Shown here: positions 16,131 through 25,500 of the stretch, piece after piece
How positions within the stretch are numbered: the first letter of the stretch is position 1
Layout: the number at the start of each line of letters is the position of its first letter
Assembly: GCA_024276495.1 (NCBI GenBank)
Contig: JAJRXC010000008.1
Span: 1-39,223 of the forward strand
Source: Actinomycetes bacterium
GTDB taxonomy: Bacteria; Actinomycetota; Acidimicrobiia; Acidimicrobiales; Aldehydirespiratoraceae
DNA: 39,223 bases
Reading direction: 5' to 3'
Notes under the pieces: generated by a model
Database searches by the model: none
What the model saw: the letters and a program-made list of their open reading frames with translations, nothing else
Told to the model about the DNA's origin: nothing
Position numbers and translations under genes: made by a program

Positions 16131-18274
16131 CGGTCCATCACGTCGAGGAGGGCCCGGAACTTCACGCTGGTCTCGGCCAGCTCGTCGGCCGGCACCGAAT
16201 CGGCGACGATTCCGGCGCCCGAGAAGAGGGTGGCGGTGCCCGTCGGAGAGTCGATGAGGGCGCAGCGCAGCGCGACCCGGAGCTCACCGTTGCCGTCGAG
16301 GTCACACCAGCCGACGGGTGCGGCATACCAGCCCCGTTCGAACGCCTCACGAGACCGCAACCACGCCACGGCCGCCTCGGTCGGGGTGCCGGCGACCGCC
16401 GGAGTCGGATGCAGGACCCCGGCCACCCGCAACACGTCCATGTCGCTCACGCCGCCGGCGCGACGTTCGATGCGGGCGGTGATCGGCGTGCGCAGGTGCT
16501 GCAGACGGGCCAAACGGAGCACCTCGGGCTCGGCAGGGGTCTCGCCGACCAGGCCGAGCGCGGCCAGACGGTTCGTGATGTCGTCGACCACGAACGCGTG
16601 CTCGGCTCGGATCTTCGGGGAGGCGAGCATCTCGGCCGCCAGTCCTTCATCGGTGGTGGGATCCCAGCCCACGCCGGTGGTGCCGGCCAGGGCCGCGGTG
16701 CGAACCGTCCGTCCGTCGAGGGTCACCAGTTCCTCCGGGCTCGCCCCGAGAAACTCGCGATCTCCGACCGCGAAGGAGAAGACCGCGCAGCCCGGGTAGC
16801 GGTCGCGGAGCCGGGCGAGCACCGCCACGGAATCGACATCGGTGACCTCGTGGGTCCGGGCGACGACGACCTTGCCGAACTCACCGGCGACGATCGCGGC
16901 GACGGCATCGCCCACCAGGGCCTCGTAGTCGGCCGATGTCGAATCGTCGAGGCGGACCTCGCCGTGTTCGAACCCGAGATCGACGCCGAGCGGTGTCGGC
17001 GGCTGCGCGGCGATCGCGTCGAGGCGCCGGTCGAGTCCGTCGAGGGTCGAACGTTCGTCGCCGCCGGCTTCCACCCGAGCGGCCGCGAGCACCCAGGTGC
17101 CATCGGCCCGATCGACGAAGGTCAGCTCCGGCAGGATCAGGCTCGCCTCGGGAAACCCGGCCCAGTCCGGACCCCGCCGAGTGGGTCGGTCGTTCGCCGT
17201 CGTCTCGTTCCAGCCGGACGAACCGAACGCGAAACCACCGAGCAGGACGGGCGCCGGTGCATCGGCGGGGCCGGTTCGCTGCACTCGGGCCGCGAGGGCG
17301 GACCGGGCGGCCGAGGCGGCCGAGAACCGGCCGTCGCCGACCGGCGCGACGATCTCGACCGCGCCGAGCCCGACCAGCGACGTTCCGCGGTCCGGGCGTA
17401 TCCACAGCGCCCGATGGTGGTCACGGGCGGCGGCGTAGATCGAGATCGGGTCCCGTCGCTGTTCGAGGCGCCGGGCCAACACGAGCAGTCCCCCACCCAG
17501 GGCCGCGATCGCCGCCGGGTCGTCACCCATCCGGGCGAGGGCCCGGGCCCGCAGCGTTCGTTCGAAGTGACGCCCGACGAGATCCGAGGCGACCGGCACG
17601 AGACGGTGCATCAAACCGATGAGGTCCTCGCGGCGGCCACCTCGCCGATCGCTGTGTCGCTTGAACAGCTCGATCGCATCGTCGATCACGTCTTCGACAT
17701 GGGTTGCGTGACGCATGGCCAGAGCTGTCAGCTCCTCGAGCGTGACGCCTTCGCTCACGAGGGTGCGGGCCGCGACGAGCATGTCGATGGCGTCGGCCGG
17801 AAACCGGTCACCGTCGGGACCCGAGGGAACGAGCAGGCCGGCTCCGACGACGATGTCGACGATGAACTCGGGAACCTCCGCCCGCCGGGCGAGCTCGGCC
17901 TTGTCCAGGTCCGAATCCGGGGCATCCTGGGCGGCGAGGTCGGCGAGCAGGCCGGCGACGAGCTGTTCGTCGCGACGGTCGTCGTGGCCGTCACGGTCGC
18001 GGTCTGCGTGTCGGTCGCGGTCGCGATGTCGGTCTTGGTCTTGGTCGCGGTCTCTGTCTCGATTGCCCGAGAGGTCTTTGATCTGGGCGAGGGTGAAGCC
18101 GCGATCGGCGAGCGCCCGGATCTGGCGGACCCGATCGAGGTGGGCGTCGTCGTAGATGGCGACCCGGCCCTGTCGTTGCGGGGGACGCAGCAGTTTTCGC
18201 CGCTGGTAGTAGCGAACCGTGTCGACGGCCACGCCGGCGGCGTCGGCCAGCTCCTCCACCCGGTACGTGGTCAC
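16127..18274 (-). CDS. menF: MerR-type regulator fused to isochorismate synthase (MenF)
   Basis: One unbroken 715-codon frame. Residues 1-70 are a MerR winged helix (YRVEELADAAGVAVDTVRYYQRR, YDDAHLDRVRQIRALADRGFTLAQIKDL). Residues about 71-102 are an Arg-Asp/His repeat linker. Residues about 103-250 are helical, matching the C-terminal half of stand-alone actinobacterial MerR regulators (ELARRAEVPEFIVDIVVGAGLL). Residues about 255-715 are a complete chorismate-utilising domain with LGASPEELVTL, AALAGTTG, HLRTPITARI and SGAGIVADSVPADELAETSVKFRALL; it turns chorismate into isochorismate. The GTG at 18274 is chosen because it begins the MerR homology and a TATGCT lies six bases upstream; an ATG at 18388 would add 38 unrelated residues. 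No ribosome site supports a separate menF start inside. Confidence 0.9.
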   Translation of the reverse strand: MTTYRVEELADAAGVAVDTVRYYQRRKLLRPPQRQGRVAIYDDAHLDRVRQIRALADRGFTLAQIKDLSGNRDRDRDQDQDRHRDRDRHADRDRDGHDDRRDEQLVAGLLADLAAQDAPDSDLDKAELARRAEVPEFIVDIVVGAGLLVPSGPDGDRFPADAIDMLVAARTLVSEGVTLEELTALAMRHATHVEDVIDDAIELFKRHSDRRGGRREDLIGLMHRLVPVASDLVGRHFERTLRARALARMGDDPAAIAALGGGLLVLARRLEQRRDPISIYAAARDHHRALWIRPDRGTSLVGLGAVEIVAPVGDGRFSAASAARSALAARVQRTGPADAPAPVLLGGFAFGSSGWNETTANDRPTRRGPDWAGFPEASLILPELTFVDRADGTWVLAAARVEAGGDERSTLDGLDRRLDAIAAQPPTPLGVDLGFEHGEVRLDDSTSADYEALVGDAVAAIVAGEFGKVVVARTHEVTDVDSVAVLARLRDRYPGCAVFSFAVGDREFLGASPEELVTLDGRTVRTAALAGTTGVGWDPTTDEGLAAEMLASPKIRAEHAFVVDDITNRLAALGLVGETPAEPEVLRLARLQHLRTPITARIERRAGGVSDMDVLRVAGVLHPTPAVAGTPTEAAVAWLRSREAFERGWYAAPVGWCDLDGNGELRVALRCALIDSPTGTATLFSGAGIVADSVPADELAETSVKFRALLDVMDR
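17976..18064 (-). repeat. Degenerate hexamer repeat coding for an Arg-Asp linker
   Basis: About 15 imperfect units of GA(C)CG(N) on the minus strand encode the RDRDRDQDQDRHRDRDRH-type linker of the MerR-MenF fusion. Gain or loss of whole units keeps the frame, so the linker length can vary without breaking the protein. Confidence 0.75.
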
Positions 18275-18286
18275 CCGGTCAGCATA
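18275..18286 (-). promoter_or_regulatory. Leaderless-type promoter of the men operon
   Basis: TATGCT (18286-18281, minus strand) followed by GACCGG and then the GTG start of merR-menF. No clear -35 is present. Confidence 0.5.
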
Positions 18287-18323
18287 GCGACCCCGCACCA
18301 GGACGCGAGCTTTTACTCCGATA

Positions 18324-18357
18324 GTCGGCACTCCCATCATCGAGGGCGCCTGCCGAC
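18324..18357. promoter_or_regulatory. Inverted repeat in the men / DUF3097 divergent region
   Basis: GTCGGCA (18324-18330) and TGCCGAC (18351-18357) are perfect 7-bp arms separated by 20 bp, centred between the two divergent start codons. It is a candidate operator for the MerR half of the MerR-MenF protein; that link is inference. Confidence 0.4.
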
Positions 18358-18392
18358 CTGTCCGGTTCCACCCGCGGCGGCGTCGCACCGCC

Positions 18393-18405
18393 TAGCGTCG
18401 CGACA
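18393..18405 (+). promoter_or_regulatory. Leaderless-type -10 of the DUF3097 gene
   Basis: TAGCGT at 18393-18398 ends seven bases before the ATG at 18406; no ribosome site is present. Confidence 0.45.
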
Positions 18406-19305
18406 ATGACCCCGCCCGGCCGCGACCGTCCCCGAACGGCTCCTCCCGGCAACGACGACCGACGTCGGCCCCTCGAGATGATCGACCTCGACGACCCCAC
18501 CGGACACCGAGCCGCCCGGGCCCGGAACCGGCCGGTGATGGCGGCAACCCCCGGGCTGGTGCTCGAGGATCGAGGCAGTGGGGTCGTCGGTTCGCTCATC
18601 GACTTCAACCCGCCCCGTCTCGTGCTGCGCGACCGGCACGGAAAGGACCACGTCGTGCGGTACGCCGACGGATCGGTTCGAGCCGCCATCGACGGCAAGG
18701 GCGTCCCCGTGACGCTGCGACCACCCGCGCCACCGTCCCCGGCCACGAACCTGACCGCGTCCGGCTCGATCGATCTCGGCGCGGTGCCGGCCCGAGTCGC
18801 CCGCGCCAGCCGGATCTGGGTCGAGGGGATCCACGACGCCGAGCTCGTGGAGAAGGTCTGGGGCGCCGACCTCCGCGTCGAAGGCGTAGTCGTGGAACAA
18901 CTCGATGGCGCCGACGATCTCGTCGAACGGGTCCGCGGATTCCGCCCCGCCCCCGGCCGCCGCATCGGCATCCTCCTCGACCATCTCGTCGACGGGTCGA
19001 AGGAAAGCCGGATCGCCGCGGAGGTCGAGGCCATTGCCGGGCCCGACGTCCTCGTCACCGGTCATCCGTATGTCGACGTGTGGCAGGCCGTGAAGCCGTC
19101 CGTCATCGGCATCGATCGCTGGCCCGACATTCCCAAGGGCCGACCGTGGAAGGAAGGCGTCATCGCCGCCCTCGGCGCCGACGAGACCCCCGCCCGGTTC
19201 TGGCGACACCTGCTCGGCCGGGTCACGTCGTGGACCGACCTCGAAGCCCCGATGCTCGGCGCCGTGGAGTCGCTCATCGACTTCGTCGCCCCTCCCGCCC
19301 CCTGA
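18406..19305 (+). CDS. DUF3097 family protein
   Basis: A 299-residue protein of the actinobacteria-specific DUF3097 family. The diagnostic core is RIWVEGIHDAELVEKVWGADLRVEGVVVEQLDGADDL, then GRRIGILLDHLVDGSKESRIAAEV and VLVTGHPYVDVWQAVKPSVIGIDRWPDIPKG. The alternation of short strands with conserved acids (WVEG, LLDHLVDGSKE) resembles a Toprim-like fold; that is inference, and no activity is known. It shares a 131-bp divergent control region with the men operon. A strong hairpin follows it. Confidence 0.88.
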   Translation: MTPPGRDRPRTAPPGNDDRRRPLEMIDLDDPTGHRAARARNRPVMAATPGLVLEDRGSGVVGSLIDFNPPRLVLRDRHGKDHVVRYADGSVRAAIDGKGVPVTLRPPAPPSPATNLTASGSIDLGAVPARVARASRIWVEGIHDAELVEKVWGADLRVEGVVVEQLDGADDLVERVRGFRPAPGRRIGILLDHLVDGSKESRIAAEVEAIAGPDVLVTGHPYVDVWQAVKPSVIGIDRWPDIPKGRPWKEGVIAALGADETPARFWRHLLGRVTSWTDLEAPMLGAVESLIDFVAPPAP

Positions 19306-19315
19306 CCCCGCTTCC

Positions 19316-19337
19316 CCCGCCCCCTCCTGGGGGCGGG
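19316..19337 (+). terminator. Hairpin after the DUF3097 gene
   Basis: CCCGCCCCC (19316-19324) pairs perfectly with GGGGGCGGG (19329-19337) over a TCCT loop, 10 bp after the stop codon. No T-tract follows. Confidence 0.7.
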
Positions 19338-19370
19338 ACGGTTCATCACGGTTGTGTCACAGGGGACGCG

Positions 19371-19385
19371 TACGATCGCGTCGCG
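19371..19385 (+). promoter_or_regulatory. -10 box of the addB/addA-like operon
   Basis: TACGAT at 19371-19376 lies nine bases before the ATG at 19386, so the leader would be absent or only a few bases. No -35 is convincing. Confidence 0.4.
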
Positions 19386-22300
19386 ATGACGATCACAGTG
19401 ACCACCACCGCCTACGGACCACCGGCCCATGGCGCGCTCGACGCGGTGATCGGTCGGCACAAGGCCGGCGACCCGCTGCAGCCCGTCACGGTGATCGTGC
19501 CGTCCAACCATGTCGGTGTCGCCGCACGCCGGGCTCTCGGACGGGCCGGTGGCATCGCGGCCGTCACCTTCCTCACCCCCTACCGGTTGGCCGAGCTGCT
19601 CGGCGCGCCCGGCGTGGCCGCCGAGGGTCGTCGCCCGGTGTCGACCCCCGTCCTCGCCGGTGCCGTCCGGGCGGTGCTCGACAACGATCCCGGCCACTTC
19701 ACCGGGGTCCACACCCACCCCGCGACCGAGCGTTCCCTCGTGCGAGCGCATCGGGCCCTGTCGGAGCTCACGTCGGCCGGCCTCGCGGCGGTGGCGGCCA
19801 CCTCGCCCCGATCCGCGGAGGTCGTGCGCGTTCACCGAGCCGTCGACGATCTCCTCGCACCCCGGTTCTCCGACGAACAGGACCTCGTCGAATCCGCGAT
19901 CGACGCCCTGACCACCGGCGCACCGGTGCTCGCGGATCTCGGGCCCGCCATCCTCTTTCTCCCCCAGCGGCTGACATCGAGCACGGCCCGACTGCTGCGG
20001 GCTTTCGGCGCGCTACACCCCCTCGAGATCCTTGCCGGATCGACCGGCCACCGAGAAGCCGACCGGGCCGTGCGCGACAGCGTTCGCCGGCTCGGTGCCG
20101 AGTGGCCCACGCCCACCGGCCCCGAACCCGAACCGGCGATCGCCGATCGAGCGCTCAGCGTGTCCGACGCCGACGACGAGGTCCGACACGCCGTGCGTCT
20201 GATCATCTCCGCGGCGCGACGCGGCACCCCGCTCGGCCGTTGTGCGATCCTCCACGGCACCCACGACCCTTACGCCCGACTGATCGGCGACGCCCTCGAT
20301 GCCGCCGACATCGAATGGTTCGGCACGTCGGTGCAAACGGCCGAGTCATCCCTGCTCGGCCGGTCCCTGCTCGCCCTCCTCGCCCTCCCCGACCACGACT
20401 TCTCCCGTCGCGATGTCGCGGCGTGGCTCGCCGGTGCCCCGATTCGCGGCGTCGACAACCGCCCCGCACCCGTCGCCGCATGGGAACGAGCATCGCGCGA
20501 CGCCGGAGTGGTCAGCGGCACCGACCAATGGACACGGCGACTTCTCCGACGGGCCGAAGAGCTCGAATCCGACGCCGCCGCATTCGAAGAAGTCGACGAC
20601 GAGGAGTGGCGCAGCCGCCGTTTGCGCCACGACGCCGGCCACGCCCGGGATCTGGCCGGGTTCGTCACCGATCTCGCCGCCGCCCTCGACCCGGGGGCAC
20701 GCGCGGCCACATGGTCGGGCCTGGCCGGTTGGTGTCGCACCCTCGTGCGGTCCTATCTCGGCGGCGAGACCCTCAGGGAGAACTGGCCCCCCGACGAAAG
20801 AGCGGCCGCACAGCGCATCGACGCGGCGATCGACCGGCTCGGCGATCTCGACGGCATCGACCCCCGTCCGTCGGTGGCGGCGTTTCGCCGGGCCCTCGAG
20901 CTGCAGCTCGGCGACGACCTCGGTCGCCACGGCTCGTTCGGCAACGGGGTCCTCGTCGGCAACGTCGGCCTGGCCATCGGGCTCGAGCTCGAGCTCGCGA
21001 TCGTCGTCGGGATGGCCGAAGGCTCGTTTCCGGCTCGGCGCCGCGACGACCCGCTTCTCCCCGATCGGGTGCGAGTCGTCGTCGGCGACGATCTTCCCCC
21101 ACGCGCCGACACGGTGCACGATGATCATCGCGCCCTGCTCGCGGTGATGGCGGCGGCCACCGAGACGGTCCTGATCTTTCCCCGCGGTGATCTGCGGCGC
21201 AGCACCGAACGGGCACCCTCGCGTTGGCTCCTCGACTCCGTCGAGCGCCACGACGGCGTCCGCCCACCGGCCGAGGATCTCAACCGGCTCACCGGCGACT
21301 GGTTCGAAGAGGTGCCCTCCTTCGTGGCCGGGATTCGCCGCGCCGAGTTCCCCGCCCACCAACAGGAGTACGACCTCCGGGCGATGCTCGACACCGCCGA
21401 GTCCGAAGGATCGAGCACCCTCCGAGCGCTGCGGCTGGTGTCCGCGCGCCCCGAGCTCCGGCGGGCGGTCGATCTGATCGAAGGTCGACGTTCACGGTCC
21501 TTCACCCGCTTCGACGGGAACCTCGCCACCGCCGGCGACCTCCGCGGGGTCCGCCTCCCCTCGCCCACCGATCCCGACCAGGTCACCTCGGCGACCCGAC
21601 TCGAAGCGTGGGCGGCCTGCCCCCACGCCTACTTCGTGCGCCACGTCCTCGGCGTCTACCCGGTCGAGGATCCAGAAGAGCAGTACCGGATCACCCCGCT
21701 GGTCCTGGGCTCACTCGTGCACGACGTCCTCGATCGCTGGATCCGGGCGGCGCTCGACAAAGGCCGCGTTCCCGACCCCGGCCGACCGTGGACCACCGAC
21801 GATGTCGCCCGGCTCCACGCCCTCGGAGTCGCCGAGGCCGACCGGCTCCAGGCGAAGGGCCTCGTCGGTAGAGCCGTGTACTGGCAACGGGACCGACAGA
21901 TGATGTTGGACGACCTGGCCAGATTCGCCGAGTTCGACCACGATCAACGCGCCGCCAATGCCGCCACGCCGATCGCGACCGAGCTTCCGTTCGGGATGCC
22001 GCGCGCCCCGACACCACCGATCACGATCACGTTGCCGAGCGATCGACAGATCCGGCTCCGGGGCTCGGTCGACCGCGTCGACGAGACCCACGACCACGAG
22101 CTCGTCATCATCGACTACAAGACCGGCCGAGCCGACCGGTTCGCCGGGCTGTCCGACGCCGATCCCACACCGGGGGGTTCCCACCTTCAGCTCGCGCTCT
22201 ACGCGGCGGCGGTCCGACAGGTTCTCGATCGTCCGGAGGCCCCGGCCCGCGGCGCCTACTGGTTCGTCAGCCGGAAGGGCCGTTTCGACACGGCCGGCTA

Positions 22301-22571
22301 CGCGATCACCCCGGAGGTCGAGGCCCGGGTCCTCGCCACCGTCGACGGGATCGTCAGCGGCATCGCCGCCGGTCTCTTCCCCGCGCATCCGGCCCCGCCG
22401 GGCTGGCGGATGTTCGTCGACTGCGACTATTGCGAGCCCGACGGTCTCGGGCTCTCACATCAGTACGCCGACTGGATGCGGATCCACGACCTGCCCGAGC
22501 TCCGGCCCTACCTCCAGGTGCTGGGCATCGAGACAAGCGACGCGTCCGAACACCAGGCGGGTTCCCCGTGA
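19386..22571 (+). CDS. addB: AddB-like inactivated-helicase / PD-(D/E)XK nuclease
   Basis: A 1061-residue protein with the layout of AddB, the scanning and nuclease partner of AddA in double-strand-break end processing. The N terminus (VIVPSNHVGVAARRALGR) is helicase-like but lacks a Walker A motif, as in AddB. The C terminus has a RecB-type nuclease: GSVDRVD (about 895-901), IIDYKTG with Asp910 and Lys912, and the QLALYAAAVRQ helix. Of the usual four iron-sulfur cysteines, Cys745 (AACPHAYF), Cys1013 and Cys1016 (CDYC) are present but the fourth position is Gly1022. Start 19386 is chosen by homology and the -10 box. The stop overlaps the addA GTG as GTGA. Confidence 0.85.
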   Translation: MTITVTTTAYGPPAHGALDAVIGRHKAGDPLQPVTVIVPSNHVGVAARRALGRAGGIAAVTFLTPYRLAELLGAPGVAAEGRRPVSTPVLAGAVRAVLDNDPGHFTGVHTHPATERSLVRAHRALSELTSAGLAAVAATSPRSAEVVRVHRAVDDLLAPRFSDEQDLVESAIDALTTGAPVLADLGPAILFLPQRLTSSTARLLRAFGALHPLEILAGSTGHREADRAVRDSVRRLGAEWPTPTGPEPEPAIADRALSVSDADDEVRHAVRLIISAARRGTPLGRCAILHGTHDPYARLIGDALDAADIEWFGTSVQTAESSLLGRSLLALLALPDHDFSRRDVAAWLAGAPIRGVDNRPAPVAAWERASRDAGVVSGTDQWTRRLLRRAEELESDAAAFEEVDDEEWRSRRLRHDAGHARDLAGFVTDLAAALDPGARAATWSGLAGWCRTLVRSYLGGETLRENWPPDERAAAQRIDAAIDRLGDLDGIDPRPSVAAFRRALELQLGDDLGRHGSFGNGVLVGNVGLAIGLELELAIVVGMAEGSFPARRRDDPLLPDRVRVVVGDDLPPRADTVHDDHRALLAVMAAATETVLIFPRGDLRRSTERAPSRWLLDSVERHDGVRPPAEDLNRLTGDWFEEVPSFVAGIRRAEFPAHQQEYDLRAMLDTAESEGSSTLRALRLVSARPELRRAVDLIEGRRSRSFTRFDGNLATAGDLRGVRLPSPTDPDQVTSATRLEAWAACPHAYFVRHVLGVYPVEDPEEQYRITPLVLGSLVHDVLDRWIRAALDKGRVPDPGRPWTTDDVARLHALGVAEADRLQAKGLVGRAVYWQRDRQMMLDDLARFAEFDHDQRAANAATPIATELPFGMPRAPTPPITITLPSDRQIRLRGSVDRVDETHDHELVIIDYKTGRADRFAGLSDADPTPGGSHLQLALYAAAVRQVLDRPEAPARGAYWFVSRKGRFDTAGYAITPEVEARVLATVDGIVSGIAAGLFPAHPAPPGWRMFVDCDYCEPDGLGLSHQYADWMRIHDLPELRPYLQVLGIETSDASEHQAGSP

Positions 22572-25500
22572 CCGCGGATGCCCGCGTCCCGATCGATGAG
22601 GCTGCGCGGGCCCGGATCCGCGAAGAACGCGACGCGACGCTCTTCGTCGAGGCCGGCGCCGGTTCCGGCAAGACCCGGGCCCTCGTCGACCGGATCGAGG
22701 CGCTGGTGCTCGACGACGCGGTCCCGATGGAGTCGATCGCTGCGATCACCTTCACCGAGAAGGCGGCGGCGGAGTTGCGAGACCGGATCCGCCAGCGGTT
22801 CGAGTCCCGGCCTGATTCCGAACGAGCCCGAGATGCGCTCCAGCAGCTCGACGGAGCCGCGGTGGGCACCCTCCACTCGTTCGCCCAACGGATCCTCGCC
22901 GAGCATCCCGTCGAGGCCGGGCTCCCTCCCGGCGTCGAGATCCTCGACGAGATCGGCTCCCAGCTGGAGTTCGAGGAGCAGTGGCGGCAGTTCCTCGACG
23001 AGCTCCTCGACGATCAGTCGATGGCCCGTTCCCTCCTCGCCCTCGAGACCGCCGGCGTGCGCCTCGATGCCCTCCGACTCCTCGCCCTCCAGATGACCGC
23101 CAACTGGGATCTCGTCGAGGAACGGTTCGATCTCGACCCGCCGCCACCACCGGCATTCGATCTCGATGCGCTGCTGGCGCGCTTCGACGCGGTCCACGAC
23201 CTGCGTCGGCTCTGCCTCGACGATTCAGACAGGCTCCTCGCCCACTTCCCGGACATCGCGACACATCGGGCCGAGCTGGCCGCAGCGGTCGACGAGATCG
23301 ACGCGATGGCGATCGCCGCGACGATGGGCGACACCTCCCGCGCCTGGCGGACCATCAAGCCCGGCGGCGCCGGTGCGGGCGCCAACTGGGCGTCCGACGT
23401 GAAAGACATCCGTCGACAGGTGCGGGGCCTGGCCGGCGACTGCGACGCCGCCGTCGCCCGGGTCACGACCGGAGCCCTCGCACACCTGGCCGGTCGAATC
23501 GGTTCGTTCGTGCTCGACGCCGCAGCCCGCCGACGCGAGGTCGGCCGGCTCGAGTTCCACGACCTGCTCGTGCAATCACGACGACTTCTCCGGTCGCCGA
23601 TCCACGGCGCGACGGTGCGCGCCGCGCTCCGGGAGCGCTACACCCGCCTGCTCCTCGACGAGTTCCAGGACACCGACCCGATCCAGATCGAGCTGGCCGC
23701 GCTCTTGGCGGCCGCGCCTCCCGCGCACCGGCGCGAGGGCGGCGATCCCGCCAACGACGAGAGCCGGGACTGGACCGAGCTCGACATCGAACCGGGTCGG
23801 CTGTTCCTCGTCGGCGACCCGAAGCAGTCGATCTACCGTTTTCGTCGGGCCGACATCGGGGTGTATCTGGCTACCCGAGATCGTTTTCCCGGCGGGCCCG
23901 AGCTGACCGTCAACTTCCGCACCGTCGCCCCCGTGATCGAGTGGATCAACCATGTGTTCGGCGCACTGATCCAGGCCGAACCCGGAAGTCAGCCGGCCTA
24001 CGCCGCGCTGTCGGCCTTTCGAGACGAGCCGGCACCGACCGGTCCCGCCGTCGCCCTGCTCGGCGCCGACGCGATCACCGAGAAGCTCAGCGCCGACGAG
24101 CTGCGCGAGGTCGAGACCGACGACATCGCGCGCACCATCGCGGCCGCCCTGCACGGCGACGATCCATGGACCGTCGACGACGGCAACGGCGGCTGGCGGC
24201 CCGCGAAGCCCAGCGACGTCTGCATCCTGCTCCCGGCCCGGACCAGCCTCGCCGCCCTCGAACGGGCGCTCGACCGGGCCCGCATCCCGTATCGGGCCGA
24301 GACATCGTCGCTCGTCTACGCGTCCCGGGAAGTCCGCGAGCTCATGTTGGCATTGCGGGCCGTCGCCGACCCGACCGACGAGTTGGCGACGGTCGCGGCC
24401 CTTCGCTCTTTCGTCTACGGATGCGGCGATGACGATCTCGCCCATTGGCGCCTCGCACTCGGCGGCCGCTTCTCCCTGCGGCGGCAACTGCCCGAGGGAT
24501 CGGAGGGTCACCCCGTCGCCGATGCCCTGGCGCACCTCGCCGAGTTGCACGAGGCGCGCCTGTGGTCGAACCCGGCCGAGCTCCTCGATCGCCTCGTTCG
24601 CGATCGGGCCGTTCTCGAGAGCGCGGTCGCCACCGGCAATCCCCGAGACGTCTGGCGGCGACTGCGGTTCGTCATCGACCAGGCCCGGGCCTGGACCGAC
24701 GCCGGAGGTCGCGACCTGCGGGCCTATCTCGAGTGGGCCCGCCTGCAGGGAGCCGACAACGCCCGCGTGTCCGAGACGGTGCTTCCGGAGACCGACGACG
24801 ACAGTGTGCGGATCATGACCATCCACAGTGCGAAGGGCCTCGAGTTCCCGATCACGGTTCTCGGCGGGATGACCACCCGATTCCAGCGCACACCGTCGGG
24901 GCCGGGAATCGCGTTCCCCCCGACCGGACCTCCGGTGCTGCGACTGTCGGCCCGGGTCACGTCGGAGGGTTACGACGCCTGGCAGCCGATCGACGACCAG
25001 ATGGATCGACACGAGCGCCTGCGCCTCCTGTATGTGGCGGCGACCCGGGCCCGCGATCATCTCGTCGTGTGCCTCCACCGTCGCTCCGGAAACGCGCACA
25101 CGAGCGCCACGGTGTTGGCCGAGCCCGGGCTCGCCGCGCCGACCGGCACCCCGTACCAACCACCGACGACCCGCTCTCCGGAGATCACCCGCGTCGTCCC
25201 CCGACCGCTCCCCGACCGCGACGAGTGGGCCACGCAGCGCCATCGGGCCCTGGCCGAGGCATCGACCCGCACGGTGATCGCGGCGACGACGCTGGCCCGG
25301 GCCGCCGAGGCCGCCGATCCCGGCCTCGACAAACGGGCCCGCGATCTCGATCTGCCCCCATGGCAGAAGGGCCGCTACGGCACGGCCGTGGGCCGCGCCG
25401 TTCACGGGGTCCTTCAGGTGGTCGATCTCGAAACCGGCGCCGGCCTCGACGACGCCGCCGCGGCCCAGGCCGTCGCGGAGGGAGTCGCCGGCCGGACCGA

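Noticed and set aside
17976-18064. The Arg-Asp repeat as a CRISPR-like or mobile repeat
   Set aside because: Units are six bases without spacers, wholly in frame within a coding region, and simply encode a linker.
18275-18388. A longer N terminus for the MerR-MenF protein from ATG 18388
   Set aside because: The extra 38 residues are Arg-rich and unlike MerR proteins, and they would cover the TATGCT box and the dyad; GTG 18274 fits better.
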